Shown: positions 38,244 to 50,589, numbered from the stretch's first letter. The stretch: DNA of 64,000 bases from Paguma larvata (GCA_030068075.1 CM057832.1:78524502-78588501), one strand, 5' to 3'. A program made the numbers and translations. Notes: a model not told the origin generated them from the sequence alone.

Positions 38244-38505
38244 AATAATAGCAAATGCTTAAAAAACTAAATTAAAAAAATAATAAATAAATAATAGCAA
38301 ATGCTTACATAGGCCTTGCTACATATCACACCTTCTACAAAGATGAATTAACTTGCTATTCACAAGTCTATGAGATAAGCACTCTTATAATTTTCATTTT
38401 ACATGTATGAAAAACATGACACAGAAAGACTGAATAGCTTTCACACAATCATATGGGTAGCGAGTGACAGCTTCACTCCAGACACCCTGACCCTGGTGAC
38501 TGTTT
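38244..38505 (-). repeat. MIR element, antisense, interrupted by an A-rich insert
   Basis: 'catattacac'-type MIR text is recognisable in reversed order: 'ttcacaagtctatgagataagcactc', 'ttcattttacatgtatgaaaaac' and 'gtgacagcttcactccagacaccctgac'. A 28-bp A-rich insert with its own target duplication sits near the start. Confidence 0.7.
38262..38289 (+). mobile_element. 28-bp A-rich insertion with an 18-bp target duplication
   Basis: The 18-bp unit aataatagcaaatgctta occurs exactly at 38244-38261 and 38290-38307. Between the copies are only 28 bases, mostly A with a few T and one C. This looks like a retrotransposition product reduced to its poly(A) tail. Confidence 0.75.
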
Positions 38506-38606
38506 ATTTACAATGTTGTCCCACCTCTTGGCCTCTTGGGAAGAATTGTGCTATTGCTTGTAACCCCAGAGTCTTGGCATTTGGGAGGAAGGGGAAACTT
38601 CTACTA

Positions 38607-38737
38607 ACAAAGAAGAAAAAGAAAAAGAAACAGGAGAAGGAGGAGGAGGAGAAGGAGGGAGAGAGAAGAAAGGTGGAAGGAGGAGGGGAGGGAGGGGAGA
38701 GAGAGGGAGAGGAGAGGAGAAGGAGAAGACAAGAAAA
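38607..38737 (+). repeat. Long purine tract (GA/GGA-rich)
   Basis: About 130 nt of almost pure A/G with GGA and GAA repeats; only a single C and a single T interrupt the core. The matching 116-residue open frame is low-complexity and not a gene. Confidence 0.9.
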
Positions 38738-40034
38738 ATGCCATTCTCTGTAATCTTAGGCAAAACATGTAACATTTTGTGTCCCGAGGTTACATTTAGT
38801 GATTTGCTTTGGCTTTAGCAAATGACAAAATTTCATTTTTCTTTAGAGCGTGAGAGATTCTCTGGAAAATGATGCCTTTTAAGTACCAAATTGTGGTATT
38901 ATTAATGATCTTTTTTATATTTATATAGGTAAAATGTTCTCATATTGTGTCTGAATAAATTAACTGAGGGTATCTGTGGAGGGCAGGAGAAGGGCTCCTC
39001 TCCTCCAAAGCCATTAACCTAAGTCTAGCTCTTCATGTCCCACTGAATTCTAAATGCATTTTCTAATTTTTCAATCTAGGAATGAGACTCTGATAGTGAG
39101 AGTAATTAAAGTCATTCTGAGAAAAGTGTGAACATGCGGATTGTATCGTTAGCATCTGAACAGAATGCTAATAGCAAAGTATGGGAAGTTCCGTTGGTTA
39201 CTTCCAGCCCTAGATGAACGTTGACCTATTTCAGATACTTCTGTGATGCATCCAAAAAGCTCCAGATCACAAGTTCAGCATTTAAATGGAGATACAAATG
39301 CCATAGTGTGGAGATTTTCCTCACTTCAATGACTACCCTTCCTAAATCAAGAAACCTTCTAATTTGAGGTATACCAAAAATAGCATTGGGACATATGGAG
39401 GCACACATTAACAGCTTCTATAAATAGGCACCACTTTGTCAAAGACCCAATTCTAAAACTAAAATTTTATGTAATACTATGACCGTGTCTTGATGTCAAG
39501 AAATTTTCAATCACTGTTCTGGTTCCATAAAAAGAAATCTAAAATGAGCTTATTTCTATTTTTTGCTATTTTTTTCTATTTTCTTAAAATATCACAATCA
39601 AGATTTTTAAATCATTCCAGTGTTGTGCAGGAAAAAAAAAATGAGAAGAGCTAGGGATGCAATAATTTCAAGAAAGCAGACTTCCCAGTATCCTATGGAA
39701 TAAGGCCACAAAGTAAGAAAGGGTCCTTGGAGAAGACAGAGGAAGCCTTTGTGTCAAATAGAAAACATCTCATTCAGCAGAGCAAATACTGGTGAAAAAT
39801 TAGAAACAAATAGAATCTTCGGCATCCTAAATGCACTTTGCCGTTGTCCTCAGTTTTCCCCCCTATCTCCTCCAAACTCTTCTGATTCCCCTCAGATGTT
39901 CTGTCAGAAAAAAGAAAAGCAATTTCCTACAACAAATATATTTAAATGTCTACTTCCAGTGCAGATGATTAGGAAACCAAAAAACATATTTATAGGTTGC
40001 AAACAGGAAAAGCAGCACCATGAAAGGAAGGCTG

Positions 40035-40180
40035 AATTCAGCAGACTCAACTCAAGCTTTGTGACTTTGTACAAATCATTTAGCCTCTTTGGGCCAGAGC
40101 CTCCTCTTTTGCAAAATTGAATTAATACCTGCTTCTCTCTCAGATTCTTATGAAAATCAAATGATATTATCTCTGTAGCC
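40035..40180 (+). repeat. MIR element, sense
   Basis: 'ctttgtgactttgtacaaatcatttagcctcttt' and 'gcaaaattgaattaatacctgc', then 'gaaaatcaaatgatat', follow MIR core order. Confidence 0.7.
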
Positions 40181-41039
40181 CATCATGTCGTAAACCATGA
40201 TGTACTCTGAACACACCAAATATTATACAGGATCTTTTTTTGAAAAGTTATGAAACTCTTTCTGCAAAAAAGCATGGGACCTGATACCTGTTACTTCTTT
40301 GTCAAAAGGAGGAGGTTTGCAAATGCCTGTGAGCTCTGAAAGCCAAAGAAGCATCAAAAATGTGATTTTCCTCTTGATGGAATCAGAAGGATGGAAAAAG
40401 AAATAAAGCCAAAATAACAGTTATTTAATGTTTAATGAGTAAAACTTAATGTTTTGGAAAGACCAAATCATTGTTGTCCCACCTAAAACCACTCACGCCG
40501 CGCCAGTGACAGGCATCCCACACTTTGGAAAACACCAACCTAGAAAATCTTTATATTTCTAGTAGTAGAATTCCGGGCTTTTGTTGCTATATGATTTAAC
40601 CAAAGCCACAACTTCATTCAGTTGTAAAATTGATCTAAAAAAAGATAAGATGCTTAGTGTCTTTCAGCTCTCCTCACCACCGAAACCCACATTTAGCTAA
40701 GTTGCACGTCATTTCTCAATTTTTACAAAATGATACACTAGATACAGATGATAGATCCCCCTTAATGACCTCAGGGAACTGGGAATTCACTACAGATGGT
40801 TAGCAGTGGAAAACAAATTTTGAGTTGTTATCAAAATTAAACACCTGCAAATAAATGATTAGATCTATCAAGTGGCTAATCAGGAGAGTCTCTTCCTCTG
40901 TTGTTGATCGTGTACAACATTTATGTACACTTGATATTGCAGAACTCTCTAGACCCATCCACATGAGTTGCCTATCAAGTAGACACATACCCAGGCACGA
41001 GTGTTCATGTCTTGACTCTTCAAGAAAATTGGCAACACA

Positions 41040-41594
41040 AATGTGATCCACTCTTCAATAGATTCTCATTGCCTGTGGGATAAAATCCAAAATCTTTAAC
41101 ACTGTCCCAAAAGTCTCCCGTGATCTCATCTTTACTCACCCCATTTGCAGTGCCATCTTGTTCCACTCTCTCTTTTGCTCTCCAAGTTCTAGCCATACTC
41201 ACCTTTTATGTTCTCAAAACTAGGCTTATTAATGCTGTTTCCTGTTCGGGCTGTTCATGCTTCCAAGAATGCTCTTACCCAGCTCTACTACATGCCTTCA
41301 TCCTAATGTTCATTTATTCTTCAAGTCTCAGCTTAAACAGCACTTCTTCAGAGGGGTCTTTCCTGTACCCCCTAGGTTAGATTATGTTCAACTGTCACAA
41401 GTTCTTTACTTCTTTACCACTGCCAGTCACACTTGAATTGCTGGTTCATGTCTTTCTACTCTACCTGTGTGTAAGCTCATTGAAGGCTAGAAGTGTATAT
41501 ATCTCATCTATCCCTGTAGATAGATGTCTGACACTAAATAGACATCACTAGGTAATTATTGAATGAATGAATGAATGAATGAATGAATGAATGG
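41040..41594 (+). repeat. L2 3' end, sense, with (GAAT)n tail
   Basis: A long L2 segment: 'ctcattgcctgtgggataaaatcc', 'gtgatctcatctttactcacc', 'gtctcagcttaaacagcacttcttcagag', 'taagctcattgaaggctag', ending in eight GAAT units at 41561-41593. Open frames within it are by-products. Confidence 0.88.
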
Positions 41595-42040
41595 CTTCAG
41601 ATTGGTCTACACCTAAGGCCACAGAGACCTCCGAATAATTTAGTAACCTTGAAAGGATCTGGTATTATTTTTCGACTTCTTCTGGACAATACTCTTTTTT
41701 TAATGTTCATGATATAAATCTCCCTGGGGGGCAAAAGGAGTAATCTTCCATCAAGCTAAGTGACATTCCAGGATCCTTGGCATAATTCTGTCATGAGGAA
41801 TACACCCTCCTCAATGTAGGGCACGATAGTGTCCAATTTACTGGGCTCAGGTGATCCTCACACAGTCCTGGGGCACAGAAGCCCACTGATAGGAAAATAT
41901 CTTCAAGTCTCCCATACTGCTTTCTTTTAAGCAACAAAATTTGTTATGCTCTTACATTAAAGCAGATTTTATAACTTGCTTTTCAAGTAGCCACAGTGAT
42001 GAAGAGAGGCCGTGATATAGTATACCTGGTGTAATAAGAG

Positions 42041-42165
42041 ACAGCATGGTGTAGTGGAAAGAGTAATGGACAAGGAATCAGAAGAACTAGATTGTTTCCA
42101 CTTATTTGCTGAGTGACCTTAAGCATCTGGCTCTTTCCGACTTACATATCCTTCCCTTTTAAATT
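42041..42165 (+). repeat. MIR element, left part, split by a SINE
   Basis: 'acagcatggtgtagtggaaagag', 'caaggaatcagaagaactag' and 'tgctgagtgaccttaagc' match MIR from its tRNA-derived start. It resumes at 42419-42480. Confidence 0.85.
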
Positions 42166-42175
42166 GTATAGACCT

Positions 42176-42374
42176 GGGACACCTGGGTGACTCAGTCAGT
42201 TGAGTGTCTTACTCTTGATTTCGGCTCAGGTCATGATCTCACAGTCATGGGATTGAGCCCCTTATTGAGCCCCATGTTGAGCTCCATGCTGGGCGTGGAG
42301 CTGGCTTGAAGTTCTCTGTCTCCCTCCCTCTCTGCCCCTCCTCTTCTACTTGAGCATGTGAGCACTCTCTCAAA

Positions 42375-42405
<31 letters not shown>

Positions 42406-42408
42406 ATA
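42176..42408 (+). mobile_element. Carnivore tRNA-Lys SINE, sense, inserted in a MIR
   Basis: Head gggacacctgggtgactcag, then a core with a small internal duplication (ttgagcccc / ttgagcccc / ttgagctcc), CT-rich region and an (AAAT)n tail of about nine units at 42371-42408. A 10-bp duplication with one mismatch, gtatagacct / gtacagacct, flanks it. It belongs to an older subfamily than the 52620 copy. Confidence 0.93.
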
Positions 42409-42418
42409 GTACAGACCT

Positions 42419-42480
42419 TTTGCCTATAGGGTTTCCATAAGCATCAAATGAGATCATTATATTTACTATTGTATATAGGA
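42419..42480 (+). repeat. MIR element, right part
   Basis: 'ttgcctatagggtttccataagcatcaaatgag' continues the MIR 3' part after the inserted SINE. Confidence 0.7.
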
Positions 42481-43226
42481 GTTTCCAGTACTTCAGTTAT
42501 GTGGAAAAAATATATAAAACTGTAAAATGCTAGGCAAAGTATAATAATTTTGTCATTGGACTTCGAAAGCAGTATTATATTCCTGATTTTGGACAGAATC
42601 TATTAATAGTAGAGTGATTTTTCATGCCCTGCCATCTGATGGCTGGTAAAGATAGCCCAGTTCTCACCGGGCTAGTAAGAGTGGAGCTAAAGTTACAACG
42701 GGTTCATCTTCAAGAAGTCACAGAGCAGTGATTGGGTATGATGTAACTCCCTTGCTCTCACTCATTCTTCTCTAGTATGAAAAGTATCTCTTAATAAAGT
42801 GTCCCTATTAAACCTCTTATACGTCAGACTCTTCTTGGGTATAACAGAGCCAATGCTTGACATAAAGGATGACCTGAATCATAGGCCAGATAAGCTACCT
42901 ACATGAAATGATTTTAGAGAAATCATAAGTCCTACTGCTCATTGATGCTCAAATTATTGAGATATAAGCTTTTTTCCCCTCATAATCAGAGAAGTTGAAA
43001 TTTAAATCTTCATATAAGTAATACAGTACATTTTTACCAAGATGCTAGTCACTAAGGCTTTTTTTTTGATAACGGCACTTGAGGAAGAGGGTATTAGACA
43101 CACGCCATATAAAAGAAAGAAAAAGACAAAGAACCAAAATAATCTTCCTACTTTATTCTTTTATGCTCTGAGACATTCTAACAGATTTATTTTTAAGTAC
43201 AGTGTTTTTTTTTAATTATCACAGTC

Positions 43227-43361
43227 GAAAGAACAAACCGAGGGTGAGGGGGGTGTGGGAGGGGTGAGAGTGGGTGACGGGCATTGAAGAGGGCACTTGC
43301 TGGGATGAACACTGGGTGTTATATGGAAACCAATTTGAAAATAAATTATTTAAATAAAAAA
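43227..43361 (+). mobile_element. Very short L1 3' end, sense, with a 14-bp target duplication
   Basis: Only about 135 nt of L1 3' UTR are present: a G-rich block (gagggtgaggggggtgtggg), 'gggtgacgggcattgaagag', 'gaacactgggtgttatatgg' and an A/T-rich tail. The exact 14-bp duplication taattatcacagtc lies at 43213-43226 and 43362-43375. The tail contains AATAAA-type signals on the TRPM3 strand. It ends 151 nt before the 124-nt exon. Confidence 0.93.
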
Positions 43362-43497
43362 TAATTATCACAGTCAAAATAACTATTGCAAGAGAAATAG
43401 AGGAAGAATTAACTCATCTCTAAAGTCAATCTTCACAATGCTTTCTCGTGTTCTAGACTATTTCTCAGAAACATGTACTGAATAGGAGCTGGGTTGA

Positions 43498-43671
<174 letters not shown>

Positions 43672-44204
43672 TGAGCAGCAGAGCCCTCTCCATATTCCCT
43701 TCGTCTGTTTAACCATTTTCTTGAATCACACACCAACTGTGTTTTATTTCCAGCCAAGCTCACAATGTTCCTCAGGCTCCATTGGCTCCTGTAGCCTCCT
43801 TCCCTCAGCAGCAAAGACACTTTTTCTGCCCAGATTTAATGAAGTGTGTGCAGCAGGGTTTCAACATCCTACCGAATGCTTCTTATTACCTCAACCAAAT
43901 GAGTTGAAGAGAGAAAATAGGTTTTCTCCTGGAAAATGCTTCCCTTTGGGGTTTCACTTTGCTCCTGAGTAGGGAATCACTGATGGGCTTATTGTCAGAT
44001 ATCTTAGTGACACAGGATCCAGGCTATATGCTAACCTATATGGGTAGAAAAATGAGGGATGTGCCCATGGAATGCTGGAAACTTCCTTAGCTTCTGAAAT
44101 GTCCTCCAATAACTACTGAAACCTTTCTTACATCTGGCAAAAGTGTCTTGCAAATGTGGTATAATCACAGAGACCTTCTGTTAGAGTGAACAGAAATAAC
44201 ATCA

Positions 44205-44380
44205 GCTAACATTTAACGAGCACTTGCTATGTGCCAGGCAGCATGCTAAATCTTTACATGTTTTAACTCCTGTGATCTTTACAACTGTCCCAATGAGAGA
44301 GGTATGATAATAATCATATCTTACAAATGAGGAAATGCAAACTCACCTGATTAATAAATGAGGAGCCAGGACTCAATACC
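44205..44380 (-). repeat. MIR element, antisense
   Basis: 'gagcacttgctatgtgccagg', 'tgtgatctttacaactgtccc', 'cttacaaatgaggaaatgc' and 'gagccaggactcaatacc' follow reversed MIR order. Confidence 0.88.
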
Positions 44381-47300
44381 AGCACTATTTCATCTCTGTG
44401 GGAAATGCTCTTATCAGAAGCTGTCTCACGGAAGCCAAGGTAGTGTATTGCCCACTCTGAGAAGATTCCCTGCAAGCCTCGGCAAGCAGAGACTCTTCTG
44501 AGAGGTCATTTAACCCCACCTGCTGACAGGGGAGGTAAAAGAGCATCTTAAACCTCAACAGAAGCCTCACTCAGATTTTGAACCACCTCATGGCCACATG
44601 GGCATCCTGGACTGATTATCTCTGGGGACACCATGGGGACACTTCTCCAGAGGGACATCAGGGCCAGACCCTGAAGGGTTCAACCATATGGAAGCAGATA
44701 GGGTGGGGAGGGGCTGGAGTGAGCCACTTTCAGCCAGCTCCTCGACTAGACCACAGGTTCCTCGGGGCATGAGCTGGAGCCATCTTGCTCACGATGGTAT
44801 CCCTATGCTCAGGACAGTGGCTGGCACACACAGGGGCTCACTGAGACTGCGAGGAGGGAGGGGAGTGAGGGAAGGAGGCAATTTCTGAGTGCAAGAAGCC
44901 AAACATTTAGAAAAACAGGACTTGATTCAAGTAAGCAAAACCCATCACTGGAAGGCATCCGCATGACCTTTATGGGAACCTTCCAGGTTTGGGGTGAAAG
45001 GTGCTACCTCTAACCCTTGAGTGTCCATAGACCCAGGGAATCTGGCCATCTTGTATAGAGAAGCCAGTACACAGATGAGGTTCATGTCAATGATGACTGA
45101 TGCACCAGGAAAGCCTCTGTCAACTGGCTACTGGCAATCTCCCATCTCGGATGTGGCGGCTCAAGGAAGTTCAGTGTAAACACTTCCTCTAGCCTCAAGG
45201 AGGTGCATGTACCCCTGAGCTCCCACCCGAGTCATGGAAGATGGGTTTCCTGCTGACTGTGGCTATCAGTTTTCCAGTGCCAATGTGAAATCTTACCAGA
45301 ACTAGCCATTTCAGCAGTCCTATAAATTTCCTAGAGATGCAGTTAGGATTAAAATTCAAAGAACCACTTGGAAGTCATAAAACGATATGGGGGTGAATAT
45401 GCTTCTCTGGATATTTCATAAGAATGTTCACTGGGATTCTGCCCAATAATCACTGTCGCTTCATCATGACTCCTGCTAAACTGTATTTTAGTGACAGATA
45501 TTTCCTGCAAGATGTGCGAGGTGTCCCTAGCTGTAGGCTAAGGCAATGCAATCTTAAAAAAAAAAATAAATTGTCCTTACCTCCACATCAGGGCAGAAAT
45601 CAGGATTTTTAAAATCATAAATGTAATTAAAATAATTTTTATTTTGGAGAGGCTGTTTATGTGCGTAGACAATAGTAGATGCTTTGTAAAGGATGTGGAC
45701 CTGAGGTAGGCATTGTTTCTCTCCTTTGGAGGGGAGCAGGGGAGGGAAGTGAGGTGGATGAGGGGAGGAGACGTACACACAGCCAGGAAGAGCCACGCTG
45801 GGGCTGTCTGGCGGCAGAGCCCAAGAGGCTTCTGCTCCCCACTCTGCCTAGCTTCACACACACAGCACCGACAGTCACACGGAGTTACTCTTCACTCTTG
45901 AATCCTTCAAGTTTCCTTTATTCCCTTAACAAATGAAGTAGGATATAATATTCTGAGGTCAATCTAACCCTGGCCAAGTTCAGCAAAGGGAATTGGCTCC
46001 AGAGTTGATCTGACATCTTTCTCATCTCAGCATCCTTGAAGCTTCTGTAATAAAGAAGGACACTAAGCATGGGTAGTTAGCTTGTGCAACTTGGGTTCTG
46101 GACTGTGTGGCCTCATGGAAGATATTTCTTGATGGGCCTCTTGTATTCATAATTTCTATTCATTTCATATGTTCTTAGAGAGATTTATTTCTCCTCTTGG
46201 GTCCAAACAACATCTCAAAAATCTGTCACCTTTGAGAAGATATATCCCCCTAGCACCCTACCTTTGAGCTAGGTTCCATCACATTTGCTTCCCACACTCA
46301 GAATTCAGTAGTATAAGCCCCATGGTATGTGTGACCCTAACCAAGTCACAGTGGAGGAGGGCACCCACCCATGGACCAGTTCACCACCTTGTGTTTCCAC
46401 ACTGACAGCTCCCATATGCCATCCTCCTCTCTCAGCTGCTGGACCTCACAGGGTCAAGGCTGTCCACCTCACCACCACCTCCTCCTAATCACACCCGGGA
46501 GTCACATCTGCATTCAAAATTGACACTGCTCCAAAATCTGAGACTTTAACATCTACTCCCCACTCCGAACACAACCACCCTCCCTCCAGCACTCACCACC
46601 ATTATCTCACTCCTATGGAACTTGAACACCAAGCTTCTCCGTAATTTGCTGGTCTGAGTCTAAACTCCTGAGATGATCTCCATGGAAGCATACTGTAGTG
46701 ATGTGAAGTTTTCTCTGCCCAGTGCCTCATTGAGAGTCCAGACTATTTCTATTCTGCCCTTGCCTGGGTCCTCTCACTTAGCTACCCTTCTGCCCTCTGC
46801 CTGTGGGCCTGGTCCTTCTCGGTACCATTCCCAAAGCAATTCATTTTGTTCTTACCAACCATCTTTTATTTGTCTTCAGTTGAAAGCCTCTCCTGTCCCC
46901 TACAATCACTGTAAACTTTTATCATGGTCATCTCTTGACTGCCTCTTGGGGACCTTTGCAATGCATTTCACAGTCCTTATGATATGGCCCGCGTGAGCTC
47001 CCGGCTTCCTTTCCAGTAGCAGTTCTCATGTGCAGTAGTGATTCTAAAGTCTAAAAGCCAACATTCCAACCAGGCTATTAAGTATGCTTATTCAGTCCAT
47101 CAATTCTGATGTGCAGCTAGGAAAATAAACTGATGTGTCCATACACCTCATCAGCCAAGAAGCTTCCAGGGATGCCACAGAGAGACAGAGAAGAGGTGGC
47201 TTGGAGAGAATTTGAAGGGACCTGGGATCTACTTGTATTTGAAAGATGATGGACAACATAACCTGAGAAACGAAACTTAAGGAATAGATTACTGTTCAAT

Positions 47301-47722
47301 CCTAACAGCTGAAGCTGTGGCATCTTGATATCATCACATTATCACTTGGGAAGAGCACGTGAAGGCATAGAAAAAGCCATAGGACATAAGAGCTTGTGTG
47401 AATGGAACAAATGGAAGCAATGACATTAGGTCATTGGGTTTGCTTGTCCCTCTTCTTCCTCCTCGCTCTTTAAACAGATGTTTATCAAAGATCAATTCTT
47501 GGTTCTTTATCCTTTCATTCGCTGTTCTGACTTCAGTTATCATTTTGAGACAACTCCCAAATGCACAAATATCCATCCAGTCCTTGTCTTCCTTCAGCCT
47601 CCTGCATTCCGGACTCCATGCTCTCACCCATGCCCTCATTATTTTTTGCCTAGACTATGGCTATTCCCTGGGGAAGCCTGGTCTCCCCTAATCCAGTACC
47701 CTCCACCAACCCATTCTATGCA

Positions 47723-47911
47723 CCGGGGTGTTGGCAAACCTTCAGGTTTTGTGTGCTGCATAACGTCTCTGTCACATATTTTCTTTGTTATTTGCTTATT
47801 TATTTTTAAACAACACTTTAAAATCTAAAAAAGCCATTCTCCATTTACTGGCCACCAGAAAACAGACCATGGGCCACATTTGACCCACAAGCTGTGGTTT
47901 GCTGCCCCCGG
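47723..47911. mobile_element. hAT-Charlie type fossil, same class as 9164-9393
   Basis: Ends ccggggtgttggcaaac and gtttgctgcccccgg are inverted repeats of each other. Near the right end, 'ccatgggccacatttgaccc' is the reverse of the 'gggccaaatcc' block of the copy at 9164, so the two lie in opposite orientations. Confidence 0.75.
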
Positions 47912-48177
47912 CGGCATACTGATGCCAGATAATTCTTGCTGAAGCACAGAATCAATAATACCACTCCTCTGAATGCAAAGTGTAATGTTCTGCTTATACT
48001 TCTAGTCTTAAATTCCATCGCTTTTTTACGGACCCTTCGTGCTAACTAAACCAATCTCCTTGCGATTATTATTTTTATTGCCTGCTTCCATGCATTTGTC
48101 CAAACTTAGAGCTCTCTCATTAGCCATAACCAATTGCCAAACACATACTTGCATACAAACGCACATGTGTGCATGTG

Positions 48178-48202
48178 CGCGTGCACACACACACACACAC
48201 AC
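48178..48202 (+). repeat. (AC)n short microsatellite
   Basis: gcgtgcac followed by about ten AC units. Confidence 0.88.
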
Positions 48203-48224
48203 CTAGAATATACTTCACTCCATT

Positions 48225-48430
48225 ATTACAACTCTCTTGTGGTACTTAGCATTTATACCTTAAGTTTTATATATATATCTGACTTATGTGAGCCCTTAAG
48301 TGCAGATTCTGTGTTTAATTCATTATTCTGTTTTTCCTGCACTCACTTATCCCTTATTCCTTAGTAGTAGGGTATATACGCAGCAGACACTCAATAAATC
48401 TTTGTTTAATGGATGAGTAAATGAATGATT
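48225..48430 (+). repeat. L2 3' end, sense
   Basis: 'gagcccttaagtgcagattctg' and 'cagcagacactcaataaatctttgtttaatgg', followed by GAAT-like units, match the L2 terminus. Confidence 0.75.
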
Positions 48431-48592
48431 TCAGATGAATATGCATTAGTGGGAAGAGATATGTATTTAGTATCCATAAAGTACCTTAAAATCTCCACTT
48501 ACATGGTGTCATATCTCCTCAGGGAGTCATAGATTTGGTTTATGGACTTAGATTTGATTCAGGACCACCTGCTTAAGTTATGGGCGGTATTC

Positions 48593-48738
48593 TAATGTAG
48601 TGGTTACGAGGAGCAAGCTCTAGAAGCAGACAAACCTAGATTCCAACTCTGGCTTCATCATGCAAGTGATTTAACTCCATGAAGTCTCAGGACCATCCAC
48701 TTTAAAAGGGAGTGATAATAATACCCATCTATTCTAGG
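48593..48738 (+). repeat. MIR element, sense
   Basis: 'tagtggttacgaggagcaagc', 'gattccaactctggcttcatc', 'caagtgatttaactccatg' and 'gagtgataataatacccatc' follow MIR order. Confidence 0.85.
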
Positions 48739-48786
48739 ATTTGCCACATTTCTTCCTTATTGATACAGATTATAATTGGATTCTTT

Positions 48787-48788
<2 letters not shown>

Positions 48789-48830
<42 letters not shown>
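48789..48830 (+). repeat. (AC)21 microsatellite
   Basis: Twenty-one perfect AC units. A long uninterrupted dinucleotide array like this is usually length-variable. Confidence 0.97.
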
Positions 48831-48833
<3 letters not shown>

Positions 48834-49302
48834 GAGACAAATATCACAATACCAAAAGGTCAAGACTGGCTCGAGGGTTTTACATGCCCTGCCAAGTCCA
48901 AGGCCACGCAGTATGCACATGTCACTCACATAGCTTCCTGTTTTTGCTAGATGTCCCGGGCTCCAGAGCTGATAAATCTCCCTTGCATGCTTGGGAAGGC
49001 AGCAGAGGGGTGTTGTCCATGCCTGACCGATGAGTCTCTGGAGCCCCGAGTCTGCTACCTTCCAACACAGGCAGATGTGTTTCTTAATGAGTGCTTAAAG
49101 TGTACGCCCATATCCTATTACAACTTCTGCCACATTTGGGAAACTGAAGGACTACTCTGTACCTACCTTTTCACAAATTCATAAAAACCAAGCAAACATG
49201 ATTTCTGAACAAAGAGGTTTCTTCTCTTTTTGTGGACAGGCCTCTTACATGCAGGAAAGGACCACAAAGTCCAAGATGTTCCTTGCTTAGAAAAAGAGAT
49301 GC

Positions 49303-49498
49303 CTAGGGCATCTGGGTGGCTCCGTTGGTTAAATGTTCAACTCTTGGTGTCAGCTCAGGTCATGATCTCACCCCTTGTGAGTTCAAGCCCCATATCAGGC
49401 TCTGCATTATCAGATCCTCTGTCTTCCTCTCTCTCTCTGCCCCGACCCTGCTCTCTCTCTATCTATCTCAAAAATAAATAAACATTTAAAAAGAAAAA
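49303..49498 (+). mobile_element. Carnivore tRNA-Lys SINE, sense
   Basis: Head agggcatctgggtggctccg, shortened core, CT-rich region and an AAATAAATAAAC-type tail. A 14-bp duplication, agaaaaagagatgc / agaaaaacagatgc (49289-49302, 49499-49512), has one mismatch. Confidence 0.92.
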
Positions 49499-49555
49499 AG
49501 AAAAACAGATGCTTGTCAGACTGTTAATACCTTGGGAAAGTGGGTGAGTATTACT

Positions 49556-49700
49556 TGGTGGTTAGAAGATGTTCCTGAAGACGCCTGTGACCCTATGGCC
49601 CTGGGTTACTGAGACAATTAAGCATTTTAGCATGTATATAGACTGCTGGCACAGTGTGTGGCTCCCAACAAGCTCTCAATAACTTTCGTTATAATTACAG
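49556..49700 (+). repeat. MIR 3' fragment, sense (tentative)
   Basis: 'gggttactgagacaattaagc', 'ctggcacagtgtgtggctcc' and 'caagctctcaataactttcgttat' resemble the MIR 3' end. Confidence 0.55.
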
Positions 49701-50334
49701 TTATTCTACAAGTAACGATAGGTACTAATTTGAAGATAAGCTATGAAGTCCTAATAGGATAGGACTAATTCTTAGTCCTAGCTAAAATTGTCAGTAAGGT
49801 ACAGTTTGACCTCAGGAACCTGTTAGCCTGACTTCACAATCCAGCTTCCCTCCTTTTGCTCATCTTGATGAATGATGAGTCCAGACAAGAGGAAACATAT
49901 GTAACCTCCCAGGGTCTTCCCTATTTAACACCAATGACCAAATGAGCACAGTAGACTCCTCTGGTCATGAGGAGAGAAAAACTCTTAGAACTGAAAAGGG
50001 GCTTTTTAGGTCAAATGGCTGAAAGTCATAGAGTCCTGTATCAGGTGTAGAAAACAGTTCTCTCCGACACAGTGTTTAGGGAGAAATGGAAATGCTCTTT
50101 GAGATAGATGCTGAATTGTACCTAACTCCTTTTAAGTTCATTCAAATGTCACCTTAATGGAACTAAAGTCTAAATATTTTAAGTGAGATGGCTGAAAGAC
50201 GATGCAGAAGAAATATTGCTCCCTTAAAGTTGTTCTCCATATCGTGTTATCAACACACAGGAGGTTGCAGGTTGATTTTTGAAGGTTCTGAAACTCTTTT
50301 AGATGATTAAAATATAACTTTGGGGGAATAAAGA

Positions 50335-50535
50335 TGACGCAAGTCTTGGAATCAGCTTGCTTGGCTTCAAATCCCAGATTTGCCATTCAATACATGGTAC
50401 TTTAATCTCTAGATGCCATTGTTTTTTCCAGAAAAGTGGGATAATACTTGCATTTATATCATGAGATTAATTATAAGAATTAAGCAAGTTAATATATATA
50501 AATAACTTAAGCACTCAGTAGATACTTTTATTGTA
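50335..50535 (+). repeat. MIR element, sense
   Basis: 'cttggaatcagcttgcttggcttcaaatcccag', 'gaaaagtgggataatacttgc', 'aattataagaattaagcaag' and 'agcactcagtagatac' follow MIR order end to end. Confidence 0.82.
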
Positions 50536-50589
50536 ACAATGGTGATGACAATGGTATTTAACAAAGATCATCTTCAGGTCACCTTAGTT

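Noticed and set aside
38403..38753. 116-residue Lys/Glu-rich open frame
   Set aside because: It is a translation of the purine tract and adjacent MIR, with no real protein character.
39749..40120. 123-residue open frame
   Set aside because: No recognised family; it runs into a MIR at its end and has no splice support as an alternative TRPM3 exon.
41561..41593. CRISPR-like or satellite array from the GAAT units
   Set aside because: It is the normal variable tail of an L2 element; the unit is four bases with no spacers.
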